Shown one piece after another: positions 8,667 to 17,881 of a DNA stretch of 64,000 nt (positions are counted from its first letter, which is position 1; the number at the start of each line of letters is the position of its first letter). The notes below the pieces were generated by a model that saw nothing but the letters and a program-made list of their open reading frames with translations, was not told the origin of the DNA and did not search any database. Location of the stretch: positions 122,531 through 186,530 of the forward strand of contig JBEVXH010000009.1 in the NCBI GenBank assembly GCA_040506195.1. Reading direction: 5' to 3'. Origin of the DNA: Thiodiazotropha sp040506195 (GTDB lineage: Bacteria > Pseudomonadota > Gammaproteobacteria > Chromatiales > Chromatiaceae). A program made the translations under genes and the position numbers.

Positions 8667-9698
8667 TCAAGGTAGCAGAGCGACCTGATTCAAACCACAA
8701 TCTTCGTTCAGGTCAAACATCAGATTCATATTCTGCACCGCCTGTCCCGCAGCGCCCTTCACCAGATTGTCGATCACTGAACTGACCACCACCACATCGC
8801 CTTCCCCGGGGGAGTGCACTGCTATGCGACAGTGATTCGCACCTTTCACGCTGCGCGTCTCCGGATGGGAGCCTGGCGGCATTATGTCGACAAAGCAGTC
8901 CTGTCGATAACGCTTCTCGAACAGTGCCTGCAGATCAACCGAGCGATCAGTCAACCGGGCATAGAGGGTTGCCTCGATACCACGAATCATCGGCACCAGA
9001 TGGGGCACGAAGGTCAATCCCACCGGCTCGTCAGTGACCCGGTTGAGGGTCTGTCGGATCTCCGGTTGATGACGATGACCGGGAATGGCATAGGCCTTGA
9101 AACTCTCACCCATCTCACCCATCAGCATGGCAACGTTTGCGGATCTTCCGGCACCGCTCACACCCGACTTTGTATCCGCGACCAAGAAGTCGCACGCAAC
9201 AAGGCCATTTTCAATCAATGGAAGAAAACCGAGCGCAACGGCAGTAGGGTAACACCCCGGATTGGCCACCAACCGCGCCTCGCGTATAGTCTGACGATTC
9301 AACTCCGGCAGACCGTAAACCGCCTCAGACAGCAGCTCCGGGCAGGCATGCTGCATCCCATACCACTGCTCCCACACAGCTTGATCGGCGATCCTGAAAT
9401 CAGCGGCCAGGTCGATGACACGCACACCTCCCGCCAGTAATTCCGGAACCTGGGTCATGGCAACACCATTTGGTGTAGCGAAAAAGACCAGGTCACACTT
9501 ACCAAATTGTGCCGCATCAGGGGCTACAAAAGAGAGATCCGTAAGGCCGCGCAGATTCGGGAAGAGATCGGCGACCGCCCTCCCCGACTCCGCGCGCGAG
9601 GTTATGGCGACGAGTTCGCATGATGGATGGGCCACCAGCAACCGCAGCAATTCAACACCGGTATACCCGGTTCCACCGACAACACCAACCTTTATCAT
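8667..9698 (-). CDS. argC: N-acetyl-gamma-glutamyl-phosphate reductase
   Basis: Third step of arginine biosynthesis: NADPH-dependent reduction of N-acetylglutamyl-phosphate. The dinucleotide-binding GGTGYTG near the N-terminus and the active-site NPGCYPTA with C149 are seen. Length 343 matches the long single-domain ArgC. The ATG at 9698 is chosen because its product begins MIKVGVVGG like relatives; the in-frame codon at 9704 is TTG. It heads the minus-strand group argC-DUF6776-bactofilin-erpA. Confidence 0.95.
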   Translation of the reverse strand: MIKVGVVGGTGYTGVELLRLLVAHPSCELVAITSRAESGRAVADLFPNLRGLTDLSFVAPDAAQFGKCDLVFFATPNGVAMTQVPELLAGGVRVIDLAADFRIADQAVWEQWYGMQHACPELLSEAVYGLPELNRQTIREARLVANPGCYPTAVALGFLPLIENGLVACDFLVADTKSGVSGAGRSANVAMLMGEMGESFKAYAIPGHRHQPEIRQTLNRVTDEPVGLTFVPHLVPMIRGIEATLYARLTDRSVDLQALFEKRYRQDCFVDIMPPGSHPETRSVKGANHCRIAVHSPGEGDVVVVSSVIDNLVKGAAGQAVQNMNLMFDLNEDCGLNQVALLP

Positions 9699-9967
9699 AT
9701 TCAAGGCAACCTGTTCTCTGCAGCCAATGAATATTTACATCACCTTAGGCCCAACAAGAGTGTGGTGCTCTGAGAAATATTCACAAACTGGATTAATGTT
9801 AAGGCAGCTATCATAAGGCTTGGTTAATAAAAGAAAAAGTCAACTGCCAGAAAAACCTAAACAATTGTGAACTCGGGGGCTTTTAGAGCGTGAAAAACAA
9901 ACTTTGAGTGGAAATTCTATTCTATTGCCTCCACATTAGTACAAAGATACTCAGCAGGAAGGCCATT
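9699..9967. other. divergent intergenic region argC / DUF4126
   Basis: AT-rich spacer of about 270 bases between divergent genes that must hold both promoters. I see no coding frame, no strong palindrome and no clear -35/-10 pair. AGGAAGG at its right end is the ribosome site for the DUF4126 gene. Confidence 0.5.
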
Positions 9968-10672
9968 ATGGAGACTATCGACACCCTTGCACTCACCCTA
10001 GGCGCGGGTTGGGCCGCAGGCATCAATCTGTATGCCGCAGTCCTGGTTTTGGGCTATCTGGGTATGACCGGCCATGTGGCACTGCCCCCCGGACTCGAGG
10101 TACTGAGCGATCCACTGGTGATGGGCATCGCCGGCATCATGTATTTCATCGAGTTTTTTGCCGACAAAACGCCGGGGGTCGATAGTGGCTGGGATGCCTT
10201 GCATACCTTTGTGCGCATACCGGCAGGCGCCCTGCTGGCAGCCGGCGCCGCCAGTGGTTTAGAGGTCAACCAGGCCGCCGAACTCGCCGCCGCACTGATC
10301 GGCGGAACCATGGCCGCCGGAAGCCATTTCACCAAGGCCGGCACCCGCCTGATGATCAATACCTCACCGGAACCGGTAACCAACTGGACAGCCTCCATCG
10401 CCGAGGACCTAGCGGTCATCGGCGGGCTCTGGGCAGCACTGAACTATCCGCTGGCGTTCATCCTCCTTCTGGTGCTGTTCGTCGCCCTGGTGATCTGGCT
10501 GCTGCCGAAAATCTGGCGGGCGTTGAAATCCCTTTTTCGTCGTATCGGCGCACTTTTCGCTAAAGAACCACCTAGCGCTGATTCCTCCGTAGAGAACCAG
10601 TCAGAACATCCCGACGTACTGAAGTCACTCTTTCATTCTGCAAATACAGGCGATCAAGGTACAGAGAAATAG
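9968..10672 (+). CDS. DUF4126 family membrane protein
   Basis: Function unknown. 234 residues with several hydrophobic segments: an N-terminal GAGWAAGINLYAAVLVLG helix, Ala/Gly-rich central helices, and a strongly hydrophobic segment around residues 160-182 (AFILLLVLFVALVIWLLP). A charged cytoplasmic tail follows. The start at 9968 is supported by an AGGAAGG ribosome site; an upstream in-frame start at 9908 lacks one. It stands alone on the plus strand before the YefM/YoeB module. DUF4126 proteins are often predicted permease-like, without a proven substrate. Confidence 0.8.
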   Translation: METIDTLALTLGAGWAAGINLYAAVLVLGYLGMTGHVALPPGLEVLSDPLVMGIAGIMYFIEFFADKTPGVDSGWDALHTFVRIPAGALLAAGAASGLEVNQAAELAAALIGGTMAAGSHFTKAGTRLMINTSPEPVTNWTASIAEDLAVIGGLWAALNYPLAFILLLVLFVALVIWLLPKIWRALKSLFRRIGALFAKEPPSADSSVENQSEHPDVLKSLFHSANTGDQGTEK

Positions 10673-10718
10673 GCTGCAATGACGCATCATTGTGATACTT
10701 GATTCGCTCAAATTTTAT

Positions 10719-10736
10719 TGTACAGTATATTGTACA
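10719..10736. promoter_or_regulatory. YefM-YoeB operator: two TGTACA boxes 12 bp apart
   Basis: TGTACA occurs at 10719-10724 and 10731-10736, 12 bp centre to centre, about 20 bases before the yefM start codon. In E. coli the yefM-yoeB operator is built from TGTACA-core palindromes with the same spacing. The site should mediate autorepression by the antitoxin and by the toxin-antitoxin complex. Confidence 0.75.
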
Positions 10737-10756
10737 ATATAAATCCTGAAACACCA

Positions 10757-11011
10757 ATGGACGCCATCGCCTATAGTATCGCCTTTGCCAAATTAGCCGG
10801 CACCATGAACCAGGTTTGCGAGGACCATGCACCAGTCATCATCACACGCAAGGGGGCGGGATCGGTGGTAATGATATCGCTGGATGATTATCAGGCCCTC
10901 GAAGAGACTGCCTACCTGTTACGTAGCCCTGAGAGCGCCCGTCGTCTGCTTGAATCGATTGCTGAACTGAAAAGTGGCGGCGGTAGTGAACGCTCACTAT
11001 CAGAGGAATGA
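10757..11011 (+). CDS. yefM: antitoxin of the YefM/Phd family
   Basis: Antitoxin that neutralises the YoeB RNase and binds the operator just upstream. 84 residues from the ATG at 10757: an N-terminal DNA-binding fold with the family-typical region VIITRKGAGSVVMISLDDYQALEETAYLL, and a C-terminal toxin-binding tail. A longer frame from 10718 would start inside the operator and is rejected. The toxin begins 22 bases downstream. Confidence 0.93.
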   Translation: MDAIAYSIAFAKLAGTMNQVCEDHAPVIITRKGAGSVVMISLDDYQALEETAYLLRSPESARRLLESIAELKSGGGSERSLSEE

Positions 11012-11033
11012 CGAATCTGACAGGGACGTCGGT

Positions 11034-11288
11034 ATGAAACTCATCTTCTCCGAACACGTATGGGAGGACTACCTCTATTGGCAGCGGGCAGACAAGAAGA
11101 CTTCACGCCGTATCAGTCAACTTATTCAAGCCATCCAAAGAGAGCCCTTTTCAGGGGTCGGTAAGCCTGAACCTCTCCGCCACGGTCTTTCTGGCTACTG
11201 GTCGCGTCGTATCGATGAGGAGCATAGAATCGTCTACAAAGTGACTGATGATAGTCTTCTGATCGCTCAACTGAGATATCACTATTAA
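11034..11288 (+). CDS. yoeB: YoeB-family toxin, ribosome-dependent mRNA endonuclease
   Basis: 84 residues, the same length as E. coli YoeB. The C-terminal segment is highly typical: PLRHGLSGYWSRRIDEEHR then IVYKV and the end RYHY. The conserved E, R and H residues of the RelE-like active site and the C-terminal Tyr are present. It is the second gene of a yefM-yoeB pair, and both genes look intact, so the module is probably functional. It converges with prpF; the 160-base spacer after it holds no gene. Confidence 0.95.
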   Translation: MKLIFSEHVWEDYLYWQRADKKTSRRISQLIQAIQREPFSGVGKPEPLRHGLSGYWSRRIDEEHRIVYKVTDDSLLIAQLRYHY

Positions 11289-11448
11289 GATTCTCCAATC
11301 TCTTTTCCGGTCCCGAAAATCCAAACAAACACTTTTAGTTCCTCTATACACCCCACCTATCTTATTGTAATTACATAAAATATCCAGACGTGTGCCCACC
11401 GAAATAAAGTAAGTCCAGTGGTAATGCTTATAGTAACAAGGGGCTGTC

Positions 11449-12627
11449 TTAAAACGCATCTCCCGGGATCCGCACCCAACCCTCCATCAGCACCCGCGCG
11501 CTTCGGCTCATCACCACCTTCTCAACAATCCAGTTGCCGTTCTGTTCGCTGGCTGCGGCGCCTACTTTCAGGGTGCCGGAGGGGTGGCCGAAGGTGACCG
11601 TTTCCCGCTCGCCGCCACCGGCGGCCAGGTTGACCAGGGTGCCGGGGATGGCCGCCGCGGTGCCGATGGCGACAGCAGCAGTGCCCATCATGGCGTGGTG
11701 GAGTTTGCCCATAGAGAGGGCGCGCACATTGAGGTCGATATCGCTCGCATCGATCGCCTTGCCGCTGGAGGCGGTGTAATTCGCCGCCGGTGCGACGAAG
11801 GCCACCTTGGGGGTGTGCTGGCGGGCGGCCGCCTCTTCCACCCTGTTGATCAGTCCCATTTTGATAGCGCCATGGGCACGGATGGTCTCGAATCGTTCCA
11901 GGGCCGCCGGATCGCCATTGATCGCCTCCTGCAGCTCGATGCCGCTGTAACCGATCTCGTCGGCATTGAGAAAGATTGTGGGGATGCCTGCGTTGATCAT
12001 TGTGGCCTGGAAGCCGCCGATGCCGGGTACTTCCAACTGGTCCACCAGATTGCCGGTAGGGAACATGGCCTCCGAGGGGTCCACAGGGCTCATGAACTCG
12101 ATCTTCACCTCCGCTGCCGGGAAGGTGACGCCATCGAGTTCAAAGACGCCGGTCTCCTGCACCCGGCCGTCGCTGATGGGCACATGGGCGACGATAGTCT
12201 TCTCGATATTCTTCTGCCAGATGCGCACCACGGCAATGCCGTTTTCGGGGATGCGACCGGCGTCCACCAGGCCACTGGCAATGGCGAATGAGCCGACAGC
12301 AGCTGTGAGGTTACCGCAATTGCCGCTCCAGTCGACAAAGGCTTTGTCGATGGCGACCTGACCGAAGAGGTAGTCTACGTCATGATCGGGCCTCTTACTC
12401 CTCGCCAGGATCACCGTCTTGCTGGTGCTGGAGGTGGCGCCACCCATGCCGTCGGTGTGTTTGCCGTAGGGGTCGGGACTGCCGATCACTCGCAGTAACA
12501 ATTTGTCCCGGGCCTCACCCGGTGCCTGGGCGGGCTCTGGCAGGTCTTCCAGATTGAAGAAGACGCCTTTGCTGGTACCGCCTCGCATGTAGGTGGCGGG
12601 GATGCGGATCTGGGGTGCGTGTGACAT
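11449..12627 (-). CDS. prpF: 2-methylaconitate cis-trans isomerase PrpF
   Basis: Needed with AcnD in the methylcitrate cycle variant that lacks PrpD: it isomerises 2-methylaconitate made by AcnD. 392 residues; the N-terminus has the family signature PATYMRGGTSKGVFF and HTDGMGGATSSTSK, and a later GNCGNLTAAVGSFAI segment. It is the last gene of the prp locus. A 206-base spacer with an inverted repeat separates it from acnD, unlike the tight spacing seen in many prp operons. Confidence 0.95.
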   Translation of the reverse strand: MSHAPQIRIPATYMRGGTSKGVFFNLEDLPEPAQAPGEARDKLLLRVIGSPDPYGKHTDGMGGATSSTSKTVILARSKRPDHDVDYLFGQVAIDKAFVDWSGNCGNLTAAVGSFAIASGLVDAGRIPENGIAVVRIWQKNIEKTIVAHVPISDGRVQETGVFELDGVTFPAAEVKIEFMSPVDPSEAMFPTGNLVDQLEVPGIGGFQATMINAGIPTIFLNADEIGYSGIELQEAINGDPAALERFETIRAHGAIKMGLINRVEEAAARQHTPKVAFVAPAANYTASSGKAIDASDIDLNVRALSMGKLHHAMMGTAAVAIGTAAAIPGTLVNLAAGGGERETVTFGHPSGTLKVGAAASEQNGNWIVEKVVMSRSARVLMEGWVRIPGDAF

Positions 12628-12667
12628 ATGTTTATCGTCCTGTCGAAACGGTAATCGATATCGTTAA

Positions 12668-12766
12668 CCGCCGATGAATGCCAATTACCGCGAATCTGCG
12701 CAAATTGATGACGGATTTAACAAAGCCCAATCGCGATCATCTGCGGTGATTGGCGTTCATCGGCGG
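12668..12766. repeat. imperfect inverted repeat (dispersed family A, copy 1) between acnD and prpF
   Basis: Arms at 12668-12695 and 12739-12766 match at 24 of 28 positions in inverted orientation. The core is CCGCCGATGAAYGCCAAT. Similar CCGC..AATGAACGC arms occur at 16799-16880 and 43492-43744. It fills most of the acnD-prpF spacer. Confidence 0.8.
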
Positions 12767-12833
12767 CATTCTCTTTTAAGCCAGTGACAGATGATTGGGC
12801 CGCCTCTTCGGCCTGGCCCACCCTAGGTTTTAC

Positions 12834-15419
12834 CTAAGCCGTGGCGAGGAAGTCCTGGGCGAAGCGCTGCAGCACGCCGCCTGCGCCGTAGACCGATACC
12901 TCTTCGGCAGTGTCCAGGCGGCAAGTAACCGGGATCTCGACCGTCTCGCCGTTGCACCGGCGCATGACCACCGTCAGTTCAGTACGCGGTTTGGGTTTGC
13001 CGGCAACGTCGAAGGTCTCGGTACCGTCAATAGCATAAGTATGACGATTCTCGCCCTGCTTGAACTCCAGCGGCAGTACGCCCATGCCCACCAGGTTGGT
13101 GCGGTGGATACGTTCGAAGCCTTCTGCCAGGATCGCCTCGACGCCCGCCAGGCGTACTCCCTTGGCGGCCCAGTCGCGGGAAGAACCCTGACCGTAGTCG
13201 GCACCTGCGACGATGATCAGCGGTTGTTTACGTTGCATGTAGGTCTCAATCGCCTCCCACATGCGCATTAGCTCACCCTCCGGTTCCAGCCGGGCCAGGG
13301 AACCCTGTGTCACTTCACCCTGGTCGTCCCGGCACATTTCATTAAGCAGCTTGGGATTGGCGAAGGTGGCACGTTGCGCTGTGAGGTGGTCGCCCCGATG
13401 GGTGGCATAGGAGTTGAAGTCCTCCTCCGGCAGACCCATCTTGGCCAGATATTCACCCGCCGCGCTGTTCGGCAGGATGGCGTTGGAGGGCGAAAGATGA
13501 TCAGTGGTAATGTTGTCGCCCAACACCGCCAAAGGACGCATACCGCTCAGGCTGCGCTCACCCGCCAGGGCACCCTCCCAGTAGGGTGGACGGCGTATGT
13601 AGGTACTTTGCGGCCGCCAATCATAGAGCGGACTCTCTGCCCGCTCCCGGTCACCCAGGTCGAACATGGGCTGGTAGATCTGGATGAATTGCTCCGGCTT
13701 CACCGACTGGCTGACAATAGCATCGATCTCCTCGTCGCTGGGCCAGATGTCGTTGAGTGTGATCGGGCTGCCTTCCTTGTCGCGACCCAGGACGTCCTTC
13801 TCAATGTCGAAACGTACGGTGCCGGCGATGGCGTAGGCCACCACCAACGGCGGCGAAGCGAGGAAGGCCTGCTTGGCGTAGGGGTGGATACGGCCGTCGA
13901 AATTGCGGTTGCCGGAAAGCACCGCGGTGGCGTAGAGGTCCCGGTCAATGATCTCCTGCTGGATCTTCGGGTCGAGGGCGCCGCTCATGCCGTTGCAGGT
14001 GGTGCAGGCATAGGCGACGATCCCAAAGCCGAGTTTCTCCAGTTCCGACAACAGGCCCGCCTCTTCCAGATAGAGCTTGGCGACCTTGGAGCCCGGTGCG
14101 AAAGAGGACTTCACCCAGGGTTTGCGGGTGAGTCCCAGTTGATTGGCCTTGCGCGCCAGCAGGCCGGCGGCCACCACGTTGCGTGGGTTGGATGTGTTGG
14201 TGCAGCTGGTAATGGCAGCGATGATCACCGCCCCGTCGGGCATCACACCCGGCCTCTCCTCCCAGGCACCGGCAATGCCACGCTCCGCCAGGGCGGAGGT
14301 GGGCAGGCGGCGGTGGGGATTGGAGGGTCCCGCCATGTTGCGCACCACGCTGGAGAGATCGAACTCCAGCAACCGTTCGTAGTCGGCGGCTTCAAGGGCG
14401 TCAGCCCAAAGACCTGTGGTCTTTGCATAGTTCTCCACCAGGGCTACCTGCTCGGACTCGCGACCTGTCAGCTTCAGGTAGTCGATGGTCTGTTGATCGA
14501 TATAGAAAAGACCCGCCGAGGCACCGAATTCCGGAGTCATATTGGAGATAGTGGCGCGATCGCCGATGGTGAGGCCCTCTACCCCCTCGCCGAAAAATTC
14601 GAGATAGGCTGAAACCACCCGTTCCTGACGCAGGAATTCGGTCAGGGCAAGCACGATATCGGTGGCAGTAATACCCGGCCGGCGCTGGCCGGTGAGATTG
14701 ACGCCGACGATCTCAGGCAACCGCATCATTGAGGCACGGCCCAGCATCACGTTCTCCGCCTCCAGGCCGCCGACGCCGATGGCGATGACACCGAGGGCGT
14801 CCACATGGGGGGTATGACTGTCGGTGCCGACGCAGGTATCGGGAAAGGCCACGCCGTCACGGGACTGGATCACCGGCGACATCTTCTCCAGGTTGATCTG
14901 ATGCATGATGCCGTTACCGGCAGGGATCACGTCCACATTGTCGAAGGCGGTCTTGCACCACTCTATGAAGTGAAAGCGATCCTCGTTGCGGCGGTCCTCG
15001 ATAGCCCGGTTCTTCTCGAAGGCGTCCGGCTCGAAGCCGGCGCGCTCCACCGCCAGTGAGTGGTCAACGATGAGCTGGGTAGGCACCACCGGATTGACCT
15101 TGGCCGGCTCTCCCCCCTTGTCGGCAATGGCGTCGCGCAGGCCGGCCAGGTCGACCAGGGCAGTCTGCCCCAGGATATCGTGGCAGACCACCCGTGCCGG
15201 ATACCAGGGGAAGTCCAGATCGCGCTTGCGCTCGATGAGTTGCTTCAGGGCGTCTGTCAGCAGACTCGATTCGCAGCGTCTCACCAACTGTTCCGCCAGT
15301 ACCCGGGAAGTATATGGTAGCCGGTCATAGGCGCCGGGCTGGATAGTCTCGATCGCCTCGCGAGTGTCGAAATATTCCAGGTCGCTGCCCGGCAGGGGCT
15401 TTCTATAGTTTATGTTCAT
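12834..15419 (-). CDS. acnD: Fe/S-dependent 2-methylisocitrate dehydratase AcnD
   Basis: Aconitase-like enzyme converting 2-methylcitrate to 2-methylaconitate in propionate degradation; 861 residues. The [4Fe-4S] ligands are visible in AITSCTNTSNP and the downstream ACTTCNGMSG. Also present are VCHDILGQTALVDLAGLRD early and the C-terminal swivel-domain motif DYGQGSSRDWAAKG. The presence of prpF and the lack of prpD place it as AcnD rather than housekeeping aconitase. It lies between prpC and prpF on the minus strand. Confidence 0.95.
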   Translation of the reverse strand: MNINYRKPLPGSDLEYFDTREAIETIQPGAYDRLPYTSRVLAEQLVRRCESSLLTDALKQLIERKRDLDFPWYPARVVCHDILGQTALVDLAGLRDAIADKGGEPAKVNPVVPTQLIVDHSLAVERAGFEPDAFEKNRAIEDRRNEDRFHFIEWCKTAFDNVDVIPAGNGIMHQINLEKMSPVIQSRDGVAFPDTCVGTDSHTPHVDALGVIAIGVGGLEAENVMLGRASMMRLPEIVGVNLTGQRRPGITATDIVLALTEFLRQERVVSAYLEFFGEGVEGLTIGDRATISNMTPEFGASAGLFYIDQQTIDYLKLTGRESEQVALVENYAKTTGLWADALEAADYERLLEFDLSSVVRNMAGPSNPHRRLPTSALAERGIAGAWEERPGVMPDGAVIIAAITSCTNTSNPRNVVAAGLLARKANQLGLTRKPWVKSSFAPGSKVAKLYLEEAGLLSELEKLGFGIVAYACTTCNGMSGALDPKIQQEIIDRDLYATAVLSGNRNFDGRIHPYAKQAFLASPPLVVAYAIAGTVRFDIEKDVLGRDKEGSPITLNDIWPSDEEIDAIVSQSVKPEQFIQIYQPMFDLGDRERAESPLYDWRPQSTYIRRPPYWEGALAGERSLSGMRPLAVLGDNITTDHLSPSNAILPNSAAGEYLAKMGLPEEDFNSYATHRGDHLTAQRATFANPKLLNEMCRDDQGEVTQGSLARLEPEGELMRMWEAIETYMQRKQPLIIVAGADYGQGSSRDWAAKGVRLAGVEAILAEGFERIHRTNLVGMGVLPLEFKQGENRHTYAIDGTETFDVAGKPKPRTELTVVMRRCNGETVEIPVTCRLDTAEEVSVYGAGGVLQRFAQDFLATA

Positions 15420-15454
15420 TGAGTTCTCGTTCGATGCGATAGCAGGATAGTTTC

Positions 15455-15569
15455 GAGTTATGAGTTTTTAGTTTTGAGTTTCGGTATGCGCTGCGCACAC
15501 TTTTTTAAAAAAACCACGAGCGTAGCAAGTACCGACAACTCAAAACTCATAACTTGAAAACTCAAAACT
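15455..15569. repeat. inverted repeat of AGTTTTGAGTTATGAGTT type (family B, copy 1)
   Basis: The spacer between prpC and acnD holds two arms built of repeated GAGTTATGAGTTTT/AGTTTTGAGTT words in opposite orientation, flanking a centre that contains TATGCGCTGCGC. A second member of this family lies between prpB and the regulator gene (17802-17852). It would fold as a long AT-rich hairpin in the transcript. Confidence 0.75.
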
Positions 15570-15574
15570 GATCC

Positions 15575-16729
15575 TCAGCCTCTTTCTTCGATCGGCACCC
15601 AGGTCCGGTTCTCCGGTCCGGTGTAGTTGGCCGAGGGACGGATGATCTTGCCGTCTTCACGTTGTTCGATCACATGGGCGCCCCAGCCGCTGATGCGGGA
15701 GATGACGAACAGAGGGGTGAACATATCAGTGGGCACACCCATCTGGTTGTAGGAAACGGCGGAGAACCAATCCAGGTTGGGGAACATCTTCTTGATCTCC
15801 CACATTACCGACTCCAGGCGGTCGGCCACGCTGAACATGGTCATGTTGCCCGCCTCCTCGGAGAGCTCCTTGGCAACACGTTTGATCACATCGTTGCGGG
15901 GGTCGCCCACAGTGTAGACCGGGTGGCCGAAGCCGATGACGATCTCTTTGCGTCCGACCCGCTCGCGGATATCAACCTCCGCCTCGTCTGCAGTACGGTA
16001 ACGGCTTTGGATACGGAAGGCTTCTTCGTTGGCGCCACCATGCTTGGGGCCGCGCAGCGCACCGATAGCCGCGGTTATCGCCGAGTACATATCGGAATTC
16101 GTACCGGCCACCACGCGAGCAGTGAAGGTTGAGGCGTTAAACTCATGCTCAGCGTAAAGTACCAGCGAGGTGTGCATGGCGCGTACCCAGGACTCTTTCG
16201 GCTTCTCACCATGCAACAGGTGGAGGAAATGACCGCCGATGGAATCGTCATCGGTCTCTACGTCTATACGCTTGCCGTTGAAGGCATAGTGATACCAGTA
16301 GAGCAGTGCCGAGCCTGAGCTTGCCATCAAGCGGTCGACGATGTCCCGCGCCTCTGAGGCAGGGTGGGTCTCCTTCTCCGGCACACAACTGCCCATCACC
16401 GAGCAGGCGGTACGCATTACATCCATCGGATGGGCGGAAGCGGGGATCGCTTCCATGGCCTGTTTCACCGCCTGGGGCAATCCGCGCAACGATTTGAGTT
16501 TGGTCTTGTAGGCGGTCAGTTCAGCGGAGGTTGGGAGTGCGCCATGAATCAATAGGTAGGCGATCTCCTCGAACTCCGCCTTCTCTGCGAAATCGAGAAT
16601 ATCGTAACCGCGGTAATGCAGGTCATTGCCGGTACGGCCTACGGTACAGATTGCGGTGTTACCGGCAGCGGTGCCGGAGAGGGCGACCGACTTTTTCGCC
16701 TTGGGAAGGATTTGATTGGGTTCGCTCAT
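15575..16729 (-). CDS. prpC: 2-methylcitrate synthase
   Basis: Condenses propionyl-CoA with oxaloacetate to 2-methylcitrate. 384 residues with citrate-synthase motifs: the N-terminal YRGYDILDFAE segment, HGEKPKESWVRAMH, LRGPKHGGANEEAF and GFGHPVYTVGDPRN. The short form without an N-terminal domain and the prp neighbours identify it as PrpC rather than GltA. prpB lies upstream and acnD downstream, each separated by about 155-160 bases of palindromic repeat. Confidence 0.96.
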   Translation of the reverse strand: MSEPNQILPKAKKSVALSGTAAGNTAICTVGRTGNDLHYRGYDILDFAEKAEFEEIAYLLIHGALPTSAELTAYKTKLKSLRGLPQAVKQAMEAIPASAHPMDVMRTACSVMGSCVPEKETHPASEARDIVDRLMASSGSALLYWYHYAFNGKRIDVETDDDSIGGHFLHLLHGEKPKESWVRAMHTSLVLYAEHEFNASTFTARVVAGTNSDMYSAITAAIGALRGPKHGGANEEAFRIQSRYRTADEAEVDIRERVGRKEIVIGFGHPVYTVGDPRNDVIKRVAKELSEEAGNMTMFSVADRLESVMWEIKKMFPNLDWFSAVSYNQMGVPTDMFTPLFVISRISGWGAHVIEQREDGKIIRPSANYTGPENRTWVPIEERG

Positions 16730-16798
16730 TGGGAAACCTCCTCTGATGCGATTGATAATTGGATAGTGTGTTGAAAAATCTAGTTTTGAAATGATCCA

Positions 16799-16880
16799 TA
16801 AATGAACGCTAGTGTTTATACATTGGTTTTTATGTATTCAAATCGAATCATTAGCGTTTATTTGCGTTCATTTGCGGACT
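16799..16880. repeat. imperfect inverted repeat (family A, copy 2) between prpB and prpC
   Basis: The left arm TAAATGAACGCTA (16799-16811) is complementary, with one mismatch in its last 12 bases, to the start of the right arm (16852-16863). The right arm continues into TTTGCGTTCATTTGCGGACT up to 16880. The word AATGAACGC and the CCGC end are shared with the copies at 12668-12766 and 43492-43744. Confidence 0.7.
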
Positions 16881-16891
16881 CTCTTCCAACT

Positions 16892-17782
16892 CTATGCTGT
16901 CTCCTCTGAGGCAAACAGCTGGTCCAGCTTCTGTTCGAAATCGTGATAGCCGAGATAGTCGTAAAGATCGGAACGACTCTGCATCAAGTCAACAACCTCT
17001 TGTTGCGTCCCCTCACCACGTAGGGATTGATAAACCTTCAGTGCAGCAGCATTTGCCGCGCGGAATGCACTCAGGGGATAGAGGGCGATACTCACACCTG
17101 CAGATGCCAATTGATCTGTTGTAAACAAGGGAGTAGCGCCAAATTCAGTGATGTTGGCCAATACCGGAACCTTAACCGCCGTTACGAATTCCCGATACTG
17201 ATCGAGATCATTCATTGCCTCAGGAAAGATCATGTCCGCTCCGGCCTCGACACAGGCGCATGCTCTGTCAATGGCAGACTGCATACCTTCTACGGCAAGC
17301 GCATCGGTACGCGCCATGACTACAAAATCATCATCGAGCCTGGCATCCACCGCCGCCTTGATTCGGTCGACCATCTCATCCTGGGTGACAATCGCCTTGT
17401 TGGGACGATGACCGCAACGTTTTTGCTGCACCTGGTCTTCGATGTGCACGGCTGCTGCGCCGAACTTATTCATATTGCGTATGGTGCGCGCAATGTTGAA
17501 TGCCCCTCCCCATCCGGTATCTATATCAACCAATACAGGTAGATCGGTCACCTCCGTCATACGACGCAGATCAGTCAGGACATCCTCCATCGTTGTGATA
17601 CCCAGGTCTGGGATACCACAGGAGCCTGCAGCAACACCGCCCCCCGAAATATAGAGAGATTGAAATCCCGAGGCCTCCGCAAGCCTGGCATGATAGGCGT
17701 TGATTGCACCCACACACTGCAAAGGCTTCTCTTGTTCGATGGCAGCGCGAAAACGCGTGCCTGGATTTTGCTGGTTGGTCAT
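16892..17782 (-). CDS. prpB: methylisocitrate lyase
   Basis: Splits 2-methylisocitrate into pyruvate and succinate, the last step of the methylcitrate cycle. 296 residues; the PEP mutase/isocitrate lyase barrel contains the active-site KRCGH motif and the metal-binding VDIDTGWGG segment. The succinate produced can enter the tricarboxylic acid cycle through a succinate dehydrogenase. It is the first enzyme gene after the GntR regulator, 99 bases downstream of it. Confidence 0.96.
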   Translation of the reverse strand: MTNQQNPGTRFRAAIEQEKPLQCVGAINAYHARLAEASGFQSLYISGGGVAAGSCGIPDLGITTMEDVLTDLRRMTEVTDLPVLVDIDTGWGGAFNIARTIRNMNKFGAAAVHIEDQVQQKRCGHRPNKAIVTQDEMVDRIKAAVDARLDDDFVVMARTDALAVEGMQSAIDRACACVEAGADMIFPEAMNDLDQYREFVTAVKVPVLANITEFGATPLFTTDQLASAGVSIALYPLSAFRAANAAALKVYQSLRGEGTQQEVVDLMQSRSDLYDYLGYHDFEQKLDQLFASEETA

Positions 17783-17801
17783 TTCGTATCCTCAACAAAA
17801 A

Positions 17802-17852
17802 AAGTTTTGAGTTATGGTGTTCGCTATGCGCTCTTTTTCTAACTCAAAACTT
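17802..17852. repeat. perfect 13-bp inverted repeat (family B, copy 2) between the regulator gene and prpB
   Basis: AAGTTTTGAGTTA at 17802-17814 pairs perfectly with TAACTCAAAACTT at 17840-17852 across a 25-base loop containing TATGCGCT. The words are shared with the larger repeat at 15455-15569. The hairpin would lie in the leader between gntR and prpB. Confidence 0.8.
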
Positions 17853-17881
17853 GTAACAAAAAAATCAAAACTCACATCTGG

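Noticed and set aside
13374..14612. Long plus-strand frame opposite acnD (412 codons), and similar long frames opposite prpF, prpE and the porin
   Set aside because: They are antisense shadows of highly conserved genes with GC-biased third positions; their translations show no domain or start site.
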